Part shown: positions 1 through 10,298 of the stretch, in pieces
How positions within the stretch are numbered: position 1 is the stretch's first letter
How the letters are laid out: the number at the start of each line of letters is the position of its first letter
Position numbers and translations under genes: made by a program
The notes under the pieces: model-generated
What the model saw: the letters and a program-made list of their open reading frames with translations, nothing else
What the model was told of the DNA's origin: nothing
The model's database searches: none
Source: Phocaeicola sartorii JCM 17136 = DSM 21941
GTDB taxonomy: Bacteria; Bacteroidota; Bacteroidia; Bacteroidales; Bacteroidaceae
NCBI RefSeq assembly: GCF_000614185.1
Contig: NZ_BAKM01000015.1
Span: 54,333 to 118,332, forward strand
Length of the DNA stretch: 64,000 nucleotides
Direction: 5' to 3'

Positions 1-330
1 TCAGGTCATACCATTCCTGCAAATCTTGACGCTTATTATCCTCGTCCTATTTTCTCCGAAGGAGGTAAGAACCAAGAAATTCAGACACGTTATTTGCAAG
101 ATGCATCCTATATCCGTTTAAAAAATTTCCAGTTAGGTTATACTTTCCCGGCAAAATGGATGAAAAGTATGGGGTTGACCAGATGCCGTGTGTTTGTTTC
201 CGGAGAAAATCTTTGGACTGGAACATCGTTGTCTTCTTTGTTTGATCCGGAAACAATTAGTGGCGGTAATGGTGGTAATGCTTATCCGTTATCAAGCACC
301 TGGTCTTTTGGCTTAAGTTTAACACTTTAA
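1..330 (+). CDS. SusC-like TonB-dependent outer-membrane transporter, C-terminal end (partial)
   Basis: This is the last ~109 residues of a SusC-family TonB-dependent receptor; the reading frame is open from base 1, so the 5' end lies outside the window. The visible part has the typical end of the barrel: the Y(I/L)RLKNFQLGYT segment (residues about 36-48), a VFVSGENLW strand, and a closing strand ending in SFGLSLTL with a C-terminal hydrophobic residue. SusC proteins import oligosaccharides across the outer membrane using TonB energy and are capped by their SusD partner, here encoded 13 bases downstream. The pairing and the downstream glycosidases place it as the importer of the first half of the utilisation locus. 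Family assignment is secure; substrate is inferred only from context. Confidence 0.93.
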   Translation, partial: SGHTIPANLDAYYPRPIFSEGGKNQEIQTRYLQDASYIRLKNFQLGYTFPAKWMKSMGLTRCRVFVSGENLWTGTSLSSLFDPETISGGNGGNAYPLSSTWSFGLSLTL

Positions 331-343
331 TAATACGTATACA

Positions 344-2395
344 ATGAAAACAAAACATATATTCTTATCTGTACTAATCGCTTCATCAGGATTTGCATTT
401 ACAGCTTGCGATGGCTATTTGGATGAAGTACCTGAGGCATCTATTTCCCCGGAAGTATATTTTACAGAGGCAACCCACATTCAAGCCTCTGCAGATAATT
501 TGTACGCTGATATTCTTCCCTCTCACGGAACTGGAAATACATACGGCATCTACAAAGATGATGCAACAACGGACAATCAAATAGAGGTTACAGCTCCCAA
601 TCGTTTTACTTCCACTTTGTGGAAAGTGGACAATGCGGAAACCAGTAATTGGAACTTCGATAAAATATACAAGATCAATTTTGTATTATCGAATGTGTTG
701 CCTAAATTTGGGGATAATAATGCTGATGGAAACGACTTGAGCGGCAATGCCAATACCATCAATGGTGATCTTAACAGCATAAAACACTATATCGGTGAAT
801 TATTTTTCCTACGTGCTTGTGAATACTTTAAACGTTATCAGCTGTTTGGAGATTTTCCCATAATTACCCACCCATTGCCGGATGACAAAGAAGCATTGAG
901 TGAGGCCAGTAAACGGTTTCCACGCAATGAAGTGGCTCGCTTTATTCTGAGTGATTTGGATAAAGCTATTACTTTATTAAATGCCAAAAGTATGCCGACA
1001 ACCAGAATTAACACAGACGCTGCCATATTATTAAAATCACGCGTAGCTTTGTTTGAAGGTACTTGGTTGAAATATTTCAAAAATACGGCTTTTGTGCCTA
1101 ATGGTGACGGCTGGCCAGGTAAATCTAAAGATTATAATTCCGTTTATCAGTATCCGAGTGGAAACATTGACAACGAGATAGATTATTTTCTAGAAATCGC
1201 CATGGATACATCTAAAGATATTGCAGAACGGTTTAAAAACAAGCTAACGGAAAATACGGGTGTCCTGCAACAGTCAACCGATGAATCGGCTAATCCATAT
1301 TTTGACATGTTTGCCCAGGAAGATCTGTCTTCTGTAGATGAGGTGCTATTATGGCGTAAATATGCCTATAATCTGGTGCAACATAATGTGAATGTTTGTG
1401 CTAGTTGGGGAAACAATGGAGTGGGGGTCACTCGGAGCTTTGTGAATAACTTTTTGATGGCTGATGGCACACCGGTCTATACGCACGGTAATTATACAGA
1501 TGGAGACGGATATTATATGGGGGATAAAACTATACACGACGTTCGTCAGAACAGAGACAGCCGATTGGTGATTTTCTTGAAAGAACCCGGACAGCATAAT
1601 ATATTGATTAAAGATGTGATTGGTGAAACAGCTAATATTGAAGAAACGTATCCGTTGATTACAATTACAGATGGTGCCCGCCGTTATGTGACAGGATATG
1701 CTATACGTAAAGGAGGTCCTTTTCACCAGAAATATTATTCAAACTCAAAAGGATATACAGCCTCTATTGCTTATCGTGCGACAGAAGCCTTGTTGAATTA
1801 CATGGAAGCCAGTTATGAAAAGAAGGGTACTTTGGACGGAACAGCGACCGAATATTGGAAAATTATTCGCCGTCGTTCTCATGTAGATGAGGATTTTCAA
1901 AAAACCATTGCTTTAACGGATATGAGTAAAGAAGCAGAAAATGATTGGGGAGCGTATTCCGGTGGTAAGTTAATAGACGCAACTCTCTATAACATACGTC
2001 GTGAGCGCCGATGCGAATTTATGGCGGATGGGCTTCGTTATATGGACTTATGCCGTTGGCGTGCTATGGACCAGTTGATTGAACATCCTTATATACCGGA
2101 AGGTTTCCATTTATGGAACACTCCCATGCAGGCTTGGTATACAGATTTGCTGTATGATGGATCAGACGCGTCCAATGTTTCTTCACCTAATGTCAGCGAA
2201 TACTTGCGCCCTTACCAGAAGAATTCTAAACAGACCTGTTATAATGGTTTTACTTGGCGTATGGCTCATTATCTGCACCCCATTATGGTCAAGCAGTTTT
2301 TGATCACCGCTCCCGATAACAAAACAGTAGAAAATTCTCCTATCTATCAAAATCCATATTGGCCCATAGTACCGGATATGCCTGCTGAAAAATAA
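344..2395 (+). CDS. SusD-like surface glycan-binding lipoprotein
   Basis: A 683-residue SusD/RagB-family lipoprotein. Residues 1-21 form a signal peptide ending in a lipobox (FTAC, Cys22), so the protein should be lipid-anchored and, as is usual for SusD, surface exposed. Family features include the GELFFLRACEYFKRYQLFGDFPI helix region (about residues 148-170; AEARFLRA-F/Y-L-x-GDxP type) and, near the C-terminus, the RRERRCEFMADGLRYMDLCRW motif region common to these proteins. It is long for the family. It follows the susC end by 13 bases and is followed by a strong hairpin terminator, so susC-susD form the end of one transcription unit. It would bind glycan and act as the lid of the adjacent SusC. 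The exact ligand cannot be read from sequence. Confidence 0.95.
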   Translation: MKTKHIFLSVLIASSGFAFTACDGYLDEVPEASISPEVYFTEATHIQASADNLYADILPSHGTGNTYGIYKDDATTDNQIEVTAPNRFTSTLWKVDNAETSNWNFDKIYKINFVLSNVLPKFGDNNADGNDLSGNANTINGDLNSIKHYIGELFFLRACEYFKRYQLFGDFPIITHPLPDDKEALSEASKRFPRNEVARFILSDLDKAITLLNAKSMPTTRINTDAAILLKSRVALFEGTWLKYFKNTAFVPNGDGWPGKSKDYNSVYQYPSGNIDNEIDYFLEIAMDTSKDIAERFKNKLTENTGVLQQSTDESANPYFDMFAQEDLSSVDEVLLWRKYAYNLVQHNVNVCASWGNNGVGVTRSFVNNFLMADGTPVYTHGNYTDGDGYYMGDKTIHDVRQNRDSRLVIFLKEPGQHNILIKDVIGETANIEETYPLITITDGARRYVTGYAIRKGGPFHQKYYSNSKGYTASIAYRATEALLNYMEASYEKKGTLDGTATEYWKIIRRRSHVDEDFQKTIALTDMSKEAENDWGAYSGGKLIDATLYNIRRERRCEFMADGLRYMDLCRWRAMDQLIEHPYIPEGFHLWNTPMQAWYTDLLYDGSDASNVSSPNVSEYLRPYQKNSKQTCYNGFTWRMAHYLHPIMVKQFLITAPDNKTVENSPIYQNPYWPIVPDMPAEK

Positions 2396-2401
2396 GTTTC
2401 A

Positions 2402-2433
2402 GGGCATTCCAATCATAAAATCTTGGAATGCCC
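2402..2433 (+). terminator. Hairpin terminator after susD
   Basis: A perfect 11-bp inverted repeat (GGGCATTCCAA / TTGGAATGCCC, loop of 10) lies 6 bases after the susD stop. It likely ends or attenuates the high-level susCD transcript before the downstream enzyme genes. There is no long T-run, so it could also act as an mRNA-stabilising 3' hairpin. Confidence 0.75.
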
Positions 2434-2608
2434 TAATAACTTGATATCATACGACTGATAAGAAAAGAGTAGCCATTGTATGTACTTTTTGTACGATAAT
2501 ACAGGTATTGCAACTAAATTCCATGTCTGCAACTCTTTATAATTCCGATATTTGCGTAATAAACGAGCCGACACAAATCGGTGTTCATTCTTTATAATAA
2601 TGTATCAA

Positions 2609-5086
2609 ATGAAAAACATCATTATCGCTTTCTTCTTGATGCTTGCTCCTGTCGGAGTAACAGCCCAATATCAGAAAGCACAGGAAAAAGCTCCTCTGGT
2701 CAATGTACCTTTGGAAAATTTTGCATCACAGCAGAAAGTCCTTTTTAACTTTGGCTGGAAATTCCAGTTGGTTACAAACGAGAATAAAAATACCGATTTC
2801 GCCTCTCCTGCCTTGGATGACTCTTCCTGGCGTACACTGGACCTTCCTCATGATTTCCAGTTCGAACAACCCTGGACTGAAAATGGTGGAGGTGCACGCG
2901 GATTCAAACCCATGTGCGAAGGATGGTACCGCAAGTCTTTCCCTACCGATCCGTCGTGGAAAGGGAAACGGGTGGTCCTGGATTTCGGAGGTATCATTTA
3001 TCTGGGCGATGTCTATCTGAACGGTACCAAAATAGCCTCGACAGATTATGGATACGTGGGACTTGAAGCGGACCTTACCCCTTTTCTGCGTCACGACGGA
3101 GAAAACGTGGTAGCCGTCTATGCCTCCACCGGTCCCAAGAAAGGCTCACGCTGGTACACGGGAGGCGGTCTGTTCCGTGATGTGTATCTGCAGGTGCAGA
3201 ATCCCACACACATCGCCCGCCACGGGGTGTATATCACCACTCCCGAAGTTTCCTCCTCCCGGGCAACGGTAGCCGTACAGGTTGAGGTGGACGGCTGGCA
3301 GAAGCATGATGTACGGGTACGGACCACCCTCCGCAATCCGGAAGGTGTCATAGTGGGCTCCGTGCAATCCGGTATGCCCGAACATACGCACCAGACCTGC
3401 ACGGAAGTGAAATTACCGGCGCTTACTCTGGAGAATCCGCAACTTTGGTCATGTGAGTTCCCACAACTCTACAATGCTGAAGTGGTGGTGACGGCAGACG
3501 GTATGGTGGTGGACAGCCTGACCGAACAGTTCGGTATCCGCAGTCTGGAATTCTCACCGGAGTTCGGTTTCAAGCTTAACGGGAAAAAGATATTCCTGCA
3601 GGGCAATGCCAACCATCATGATCTGGGCGCACTGGGAGCCGCCAGTTACGACAGGGCCATCGAACGCATGATGCTGCAACTCAAATCTTTCGGTTATAAC
3701 TGCATCCGCTGCTCACATAATCCGTACAGTGACAGTTTTGCCCGCATTGCAGACCGTGTGGGGATGCTGGTGGTGGATGAACTGACGGACAAATGGAGTG
3801 ACAATGACTATTGGGGCGGCCGCCAGCCGTTCACCCATATCTGGCACAAACTGATTACAGAATGGATCAAACGCGACCGTAACCGTCCGTCCATCATTTT
3901 GTGGAGCCTGGGAAACGAGCTTCAGATTCGTGAAGGATGGGCAGGTTTCGAAGGGGCCAACGACTGGGGAATCACTACCTATAACATATTCAACCAGCTG
4001 GTAAAGAGATGGGATCATACACGTCTCACCACTGTAGCCATGTTCCCCGCCCGTGCGGGAGCTATAACCCGGCACGACAAGGAGTTCAACGACTATTTAG
4101 TGCCCCCTGAACTGGCTTGTGCCACAGAAGTGGCATCGTTTAATTACCAGTCGGACAAATATGACGCTTATTTGAAATACCGGCCGGACCTTATCCTGTT
4201 CCAGAGTGAGGCTGAAACCAGCAATCTGTTACAGCCTTATTATAATATGGACAGAAAACGGACGGTGGGCATGGCCTATTGGGGATCCGCCGAGTATTGG
4301 GGAGAATCCAACAAGTGGCCCAAGAAAGGCTGGAACTACTCCTTCTTTGACCATACCATGCGCCCTTATCCCCAAGCCTACCTTATCAAATCGGCTTTCA
4401 TGCCGGAGATTCCCGAAGTACATATCGGCGTGGTCGATGCGGCGGGGGCGGAAAGCGTCAGCTGGAATGATGTCATAGTGGGACGCATGGCGCTGAACGA
4501 GTGCTGGAACCATACCCCGGGCAGCAGACAGTCACTCTTCACCTATACCAATGCACATTCTGTAGAGTTGTTGGTAAACGGTCAGAGCATGGGAGTCCAA
4601 GAAAACGATACGACACAGGCAAACCGGCGTAATATGATTTATTGGAAGGATGTTCCTTATGGCAACGGTGGATCTGTGGTGGCAATAGCCCGTGATAAGT
4701 CGGGCAAAGAAGTGGCTCGTCATCGTATCGAAACTGCCGGAAAAGCCGTGGCACTCCGGATTGAGGCGGAAACGCCGGCGGACTGGAAGGCGGACGGTAT
4801 GGACTTGCAATATATAAACGTGACGGCTATAGACAAAAAAGGTCGTCCGGTATGGGACTACAACGAGCCGCTTGCTTTACAAATGGAAGGTGCGGCACGG
4901 TTGGTGGCATTGGATAACGGGGATCATTATACGGACGAGCTCTTTCATGGCATAACTTCCAAACGAATGTATCAGGGAAGGATGCAGATCATTCTCCGAA
5001 GTGATCAGAAGGCTGGGAATGTTACGGTCAAAGTATCTTCAGCTGGATTGAAAGGCACACTTCGGTTGAAAACGATAAACGAATGA
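2609..5086 (+). CDS. Glycoside hydrolase family 2 (beta-galactosidase/glucuronidase-type)
   Basis: A GH2 enzyme of about 825 residues. I choose the ATG at 2609 (MKNIIIAFFLML) because it begins a clear signal peptide ending near VTAQ; the frame is open upstream to 2552 and another ATG lies at 2600. Order: N-terminal sugar-binding jelly roll (GGGARGFKPMCEGWYRKSF), immunoglobulin-like domain, TIM barrel, then C-terminal Ig-like domains of the DUF4982 type (SVELLVNGQSMG, WNDVIVG). The acid/base is the Glu in LWSLGNEL and the probable nucleophile is the Glu in ILFQSEAETS. GH2 members remove terminal beta-linked galactose, glucuronic acid, mannose or alpha-L-arabinopyranose; which one applies here is not determinable. 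It is periplasmic or surface located. Its stop overlaps the start of the esterase gene (ATGA), so the two are translationally coupled. Confidence 0.92.
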   Translation: MKNIIIAFFLMLAPVGVTAQYQKAQEKAPLVNVPLENFASQQKVLFNFGWKFQLVTNENKNTDFASPALDDSSWRTLDLPHDFQFEQPWTENGGGARGFKPMCEGWYRKSFPTDPSWKGKRVVLDFGGIIYLGDVYLNGTKIASTDYGYVGLEADLTPFLRHDGENVVAVYASTGPKKGSRWYTGGGLFRDVYLQVQNPTHIARHGVYITTPEVSSSRATVAVQVEVDGWQKHDVRVRTTLRNPEGVIVGSVQSGMPEHTHQTCTEVKLPALTLENPQLWSCEFPQLYNAEVVVTADGMVVDSLTEQFGIRSLEFSPEFGFKLNGKKIFLQGNANHHDLGALGAASYDRAIERMMLQLKSFGYNCIRCSHNPYSDSFARIADRVGMLVVDELTDKWSDNDYWGGRQPFTHIWHKLITEWIKRDRNRPSIILWSLGNELQIREGWAGFEGANDWGITTYNIFNQLVKRWDHTRLTTVAMFPARAGAITRHDKEFNDYLVPPELACATEVASFNYQSDKYDAYLKYRPDLILFQSEAETSNLLQPYYNMDRKRTVGMAYWGSAEYWGESNKWPKKGWNYSFFDHTMRPYPQAYLIKSAFMPEIPEVHIGVVDAAGAESVSWNDVIVGRMALNECWNHTPGSRQSLFTYTNAHSVELLVNGQSMGVQENDTTQANRRNMIYWKDVPYGNGGSVVAIARDKSGKEVARHRIETAGKAVALRIEAETPADWKADGMDLQYINVTAIDKKGRPVWDYNEPLALQMEGAARLVALDNGDHYTDELFHGITSKRMYQGRMQIILRSDQKAGNVTVKVSSAGLKGTLRLKTINE

Positions 5087-6341
5087 AAGGATATATGAAA
5101 AAAATACTTATTTTATTAATACTTATACTGTCAATCAAGTCTTCCTTCGTTACATACGGGCAGGTCTGGAATTTTGATATGACTAAACCGCAACCTAAAT
5201 ATAATGATGAAGTGGGGTATGGTTATGATCGGAATACTTCTGCTGTATCTGAAAAACAGAAACATCCTATGTTTTTTTCTGTAAAAGTACCCGAAGGGGA
5301 CTATAAAGTAACAGTGACAATAGGAAACAAGCAATATGCAGGTGTAACAGTTTTAAGGGCTGAAACCCGACGTTTGGTGGTGGAACGTATGATAACAAAG
5401 AAAGGTGAGCTTCGTGATGTGACATTCAATGTTAATGTACGGACTCCATACATTGATGGAAAAAATACAGTAGGATTACAAATGCGGGAAAGAAAAGATT
5501 GGGGTTGGGACAATCGTTTAACGTTGGAATTCAATGGAAATTCTCCTGCTGTGAGTCATATCCGAATAGAATCCAATCATCCTAAAATGAAAATTTGGCT
5601 TTGTGGCAATTCCACCGTAACTGATCAGGATAATGAGCCTTATACCAGTTGGGGACAAATACTTCCCTATTGGTTCGATGAAAATGTTGCTGTTGAGAAT
5701 ATGGCAATGAGTGGTTTGCGTACCACCTCGTTTATCGAACAAAACAGATTGGCAAAAATTGTACAAGAAGTGAAATGTGGTGATTATGTTCTGATAGAGT
5801 TCGGGCACAATGATGAAAAGGACGATATCCCGGGTAGTGGAGCATGGTATAATTTTACATATAATCTAAAGAAGTTTATAGATTATCTGCGACCTAAAGG
5901 TGCACATATTATATTGGCTACTCCTACAGAACGTCGTAATTTTATAAATGGAAAAATTTGTGGCACTCATGGTGAATATCCGGTGGCTATCCGTACACTT
6001 GCAGAGCGTGAATGTTTGCCACTTATAGATCTTACAAAATCTACTACTGAACTATATAATGCGATGGGAGATTCACTTAGTAAAAGACTTTTCGTGCATT
6101 TCCCGGCCAATTCTTATTCAGGACAAGACAAAGAACTTAAGGATGATACACACAGCAATGCTTTTGGAGCGTATGAAATATGTAACTGGTCGTTATGGGG
6201 TTAAAATCTAACAATGTTGAACTTGTGAAATACCTTCGTTCAAATTGGCGGGATTTTCACTATTATAATTATGATGATTGGCAAAAATTTTATTGGCCTA
6301 TGACACCAATAAATAAGTTGGAAAAGCCTGCTGGTGACTGA
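5083..6341 (+). pseudogene. CE12-like rhamnogalacturonan acetylesterase (SGNH hydrolase), one frameshift
   Basis: A signal peptide (residues ~5-25) is followed by a beta-sandwich of about 130 residues and an SGNH/GDSL esterase domain of the CE12 rhamnogalacturonan-acetylesterase type. Visible blocks are GNSTVTDQ (nucleophile Ser), the GLRTTSF region, GHND (block III Asn) and DDTHSNAFGA (catalytic Asp/His). The frame stops at 6204 just after the His block, but a frame one base earlier continues with LVVMGLKSNNVELVKYLR and ends at 6341. Restoring one A in tgtaactgg at 6181-6189 would give a complete enzyme. CE12 enzymes remove acetyl groups from the pectin backbone so that glycosidases and lyases can act, which fits the rhamnosidases downstream. 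It overlaps the preceding GH2 gene by four bases. The frameshift may be a sequencing artefact. Confidence 0.8.
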
Positions 6342-6443
6342 ACTTTAAGAAGATATGATTATCAATACGTTTTGTAATGTAAGAAAGTATTTATAGTCTA
6401 TTCGGAATTCATAAAAATAACAATCGGATATCATTGGAAAAAC

Positions 6444-8654
6444 ATGAATAAAAGATTAAAATTACTAAGCATCTTTATAACAGCATCTTTATGTTGTTAT
6501 GCCCAGACAAAAGAGTTCGATCCTTCTCTGGATCCTAATGTAACCATCGTGAGCCGGCAGCCTCAGGAGGAATGGAACAGTCGCTATATGTGGTATCCGG
6601 GACAACTGGCTGCTTTCTACCAGCAACAATGTGCCCGTATCTCGAAAGAGCGTTGCGTCAATGTAGGATATCCGGGTAAATTTTTTGCAAAGAACAATCA
6701 TGCCTGGTTCAGAAAAGAGGTAAGATTGAAAAAGGAAAGTAGCCTCTGCTGGGAGGGGCCGTCGGATATTGTTCTTTATATAAATGGTGTGAAACAGTCT
6801 GTTTCCGGTAAACAGGCCATTTGCCCGCGGCAGATCCTCTTTATTGTTTGAGGTGACAACGGATGACTCGTTACCTTGTATCATTCTGAAAGGGGCGGGA
6901 CTGGAAAATCCGGATGAATGGCAGGTCAGCATGGATAAAGAGCATTGGACAATACCCGAGAGTGCCGTCATGTATAATAAACCGGGCGTGCTGCCGGATG
7001 CTCCGCAAGATATGACAGCTCGGATTAAACCTTTACAAATACTCCCCATGCGCAATGCTGAGATGCAAGGTAAAGACGGAGTCAGTATTGGAAAGAATGG
7101 TTATGTCCTCGTCGACTTTTTCCATCTTGAGATGGGGGCACTAACTTTTCAAGCGAAAGGAAAAGGGACTATAACCGTGCGTGTCGGCGAGACTCCCGAA
7201 GAAGCGCTGGAACGATGATAAGAAACTGGAACAATATCCATTGGCTCCTATTACCTTGTCAGAAGAAGGCGGCACCATCACTTTGCCGGAACGCGCTCTC
7301 CGATATGTTTCACTGGAATGCGACAAGGGGGCTGAGATTACCTCCCTTCGCTTTGATGCGTCATTGTGGCCGGTAGAGCACCAGATGCAGTTTGAAACGG
7401 ATGATGATTATGTGAACAACCTGTTCAAAATGAGCAGTGCGACATTGCATACCAGTATGCACCGCTTTTATCTGGACGGGGTGAAGCGTGATTTTCTTCC
7501 CTGGTCCATGGATGCGCTGGTCAGCACCCTGGCGGGGGATTATCTTTTCGGTGACCAGCAGGTGTCAAAAAACGGAATTTCCATAGCACTGATGCCGCTT
7601 GATCCGCAGAAATCGGATATAGGGATTCCTGATTATCCATTGCATGCCCTGTTCGGCCTGAAACAGAACTATCTGCGTTTCGGTGACTTGACTACTTCCC
7701 TTCAATACAAGGACCGCATCATTCAGTTGCTTGATTTTTATGCCTCCATCGTGGATGAAAATGGTTTTGTACACGGCAATTATGGAGACAGGCAGTTCGG
7801 TTATACCCCGGATGGTCCACTTATAACGGTCCTGCCCGGAAAGGGGTGGCGGCCTATGCCAGATCATGCTCTATTATAATTATGTGACCGGAGCTTATTT
7901 CGCGGATCTGTGGAAGGAGAGTGCATTGGCGGACAGATACCGCAAGTTGGCTCGGAATCTGAAAAAGAAGATTTTTGAACATTTTTGGGATGATGACCGG
8001 AAAGTCTTCATCAACGGTACAATGAATGACAATGTGACTGTGGACAAGCGTATTTCGCATCATGCCCAATATTGGGGAATACTGGCCGATATTTTTCCCA
8101 AAGAACATTATGACAACCTGTTTGAAAATGTTCTGCCGAATTTGCCGAACTATTATGAAGTGGTCAGTTATGAGAAGGGTTATGAGTTTCTGGCTTATGC
8201 TAAAGCCGGGCGGATAAAAGAGTTATGGGATCATATCTATGGTGTGTTCGGCGACTGGATGGATCAGGGACATACTCGTTTCCCTGAGAATTTTATGTTG
8301 AATGCCTCCAGGGCCCGGCAGTTGGTGTTCTATACCCGTCCGTACGGCCTGAGTCTTTGTCATGGGGCGAATGGAATCCCGGTAGTGGTAGGCGCATTGA
8401 ACGGTCTTATCGGTTTCAGCCAGTCTTCGATGAAGACGAATGAATATACGATCCGTCCCGAATTGCTCCATCTTAAATGGATTCACTCCAGAATTCCCGT
8501 CAAAGAAGGATACATCACGATGAAACTTAATGCTGAAGGAGAAAGTATCATTGATATTCCGGAAGGATGTACGGTTAGCATTATAAAAAAGAGCTGTCGC
8601 AAACCATTGGTGCTGAAGAAAGCGGGAGAATATACATTCAAATTGGCAGATTAA
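6444..8654 (+). pseudogene. GH78-type alpha-L-rhamnosidase, three frameshifts
   Basis: One gene is split into four overlapping open segments: 6444-6851, 6844-7218, 7181-7879 and 7866-8654. Conceptually joined it is about 735 residues: signal peptide (ends CCYAQ), N-terminal sandwich domains with a degraded carbohydrate-binding region, then an (alpha/alpha)6 six-hairpin catalytic domain. The LDGVKRDFLPWSMDAL segment corresponds to the GH78 DGxKRDRxxWxGD region that carries catalytic carboxylates; RPYGLSLCHGANGIPV precedes the C-terminal sandwich. Rhamnosidases of this family remove terminal alpha-L-rhamnose. The frame changes are all in the same direction (extra base or loss of two), for example an extra C in tgcccgcgg near 6832. 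The GH27 gene follows at 21 bases. The GH78 family is my best call; a related six-hairpin family is possible because the N-terminal part is not distinctive. Confidence 0.7.
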
Positions 8655-8675
8655 TCATCGAATAAAAAGATTCTT

Positions 8676-10295
8676 ATGAAGAAATATTTTGTAGTCGGAG
8701 GGCTTTTGGCCCTTCTCTTTGCAGCCAGTGCCTGCACAATAGCTCACGACGAAGATACAGTAGCAACCGGAGCCTTTCTGCCTCCCCTCATGGGATGGAG
8801 TTCTTGGAATACCTATCATGTAAATATCAACGAAGACCTGATAAAGAAGCAGGCGGATGCTTTGGTAACCACTGGATTGAAAGATGTGGGTTACCTATAT
8901 ATTAATGTGGATGACGGCTTTTTCGGATACAGGGATGAAACCGGAAAAATGCATGCACATTCCGAGCGTTTCCCCAACGATGAAGCCTGTATCGGATTAT
9001 ATCCATTCATTGGGATTGAAAGCAGGTATTTATTCAGACGCGGGGGATAACACTTGCGGCTCCATCTATGATGATGACGCTAACGGAGTAGGTTCCGGCC
9101 TTTATGGACATGAGCAACAGGACATGGATCTTTATCTGAAAGAGTGGAATTATGATTTCATCAAGATAGATTATTGTGGTGCCAAGGAGTTGGGACTTGA
9201 AGAAGAGAAACGTTATGCCACTATTTGCGAGGCTATCAGGAATACAGGACGTACGGATGTTTCCATTAATATCTGTCGTTGGGCTTTCCCCGGTACTTGG
9301 GCGAAGGATATGGCACGTTCCTGGCGTATCAGTTCGGATATCCGTCCTCGTTGGAGTTCGGTAAAACATATCATAGAGAAGAATCTTTATCTTTCCGCTT
9401 ATGCCGGTGAGGGACATTATAATGACATGGATATGCTGGAAGTGGGCAGAGGGTTGACACAGGCGGAGGAAGAGGTGCATTTTGGAATGTGGTGTATGAT
9501 GAGTTCCCCTCTCCTTGTCGGATGTGACATGACGACAATCCCCGAAAGCTCTCTGGCTTTGTTGAAAAATAAGGAACTGATCGCATTGAACCAGGACCCC
9601 TTGGGACTTCAGGCTTATGTGGTACAACGTGAAAAGGATGGTTATGTTTTGGTGAAAGATATCGAACGGAAACGGGGCAAAGTCCGTGCCGTGGCTTTTT
9701 ATAACGCCTCGGACAGTGCTTATGAGTTTCGTACTCCGTTGCGTGTGCTGGAACTGGGAGGGATGACAAAGGTACGGGATTTGGTAAGATGCGAGGATAT
9801 GGAAAGTGTGGAGGCGAATGCCGTTATACGGTGCAGCCCCATGGTGTGCTGATTTGCAGGATGGAGGCGGAAGAGCGTCTGGAACCTGACCGGTATGAGG
9901 CGGAATGGGCCTATCTTCCTTGTTTTGATGATTTGGGCAAAAATCCTAAACAAATATTGTATGCCGCTTCACCGGAATGTTCAGGAGGTATGAAAGTACA
10001 CCATCTGGGAGGCAGCAGGGAGAACTATGCCGAATGGAGAGAAGTTTATAGTGGGAAAGGAGGAGAGTATGAGATGACTGTCCGTTATTGTTCTCCTGTA
10101 AACCGTAAGTTGGAGATATGGGTGAACGGTATGGAATATGAAATGGAGGGACTGAATTCCGGAGGTGAGGATGAGCTACGGGAGGCTAGTTGTACGATTG
10201 TTCTTAATTCCGGATATAATAATATCCGTATGGGGAATCGTTTTGGCTGGGCACCGGATGTTGATTGTTTTACATTGAAAGAAATGAAGAAATAA
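8676..10295 (+). pseudogene. GH27 alpha-galactosidase / beta-L-arabinopyranosidase-type lipoprotein, two frameshifts
   Basis: Segments 8676-9050, 8884-9852 and 9789-10295 together give a GH27 protein of about 540 residues. Residues 1-20 form a lipoprotein signal (FAASAC). The catalytic barrel starts with LMGWSSWNTYH and YINVDDGFF; the nucleophile is the Asp in FIKIDYCG and the acid/base is the Asp in WRISSDI. The conserved GLKAGIYSDAGDNTC block is present only in the second frame. The family motif FPNGM reads FPN-(shift)-MKPV, which suggests two bases (a GG or similar) are missing near 8980. A second one-base shift near 9825 joins the barrel to a C-terminal beta-sandwich resembling CBM35 (HHLGG, residues ~430-540). 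It would remove alpha-galactose or beta-L-arabinopyranose side groups. It runs into the next GH78 gene with a three-base gap. Confidence 0.85.
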
Positions 10296-10298
10296 GGA

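Noticed and set aside
3118..3402. Antisense open frames inside the GH2 gene and many other genes
   Set aside because: They lie opposite strongly conserved enzymes and reflect codon bias; none has a family match or its own regulatory signals.
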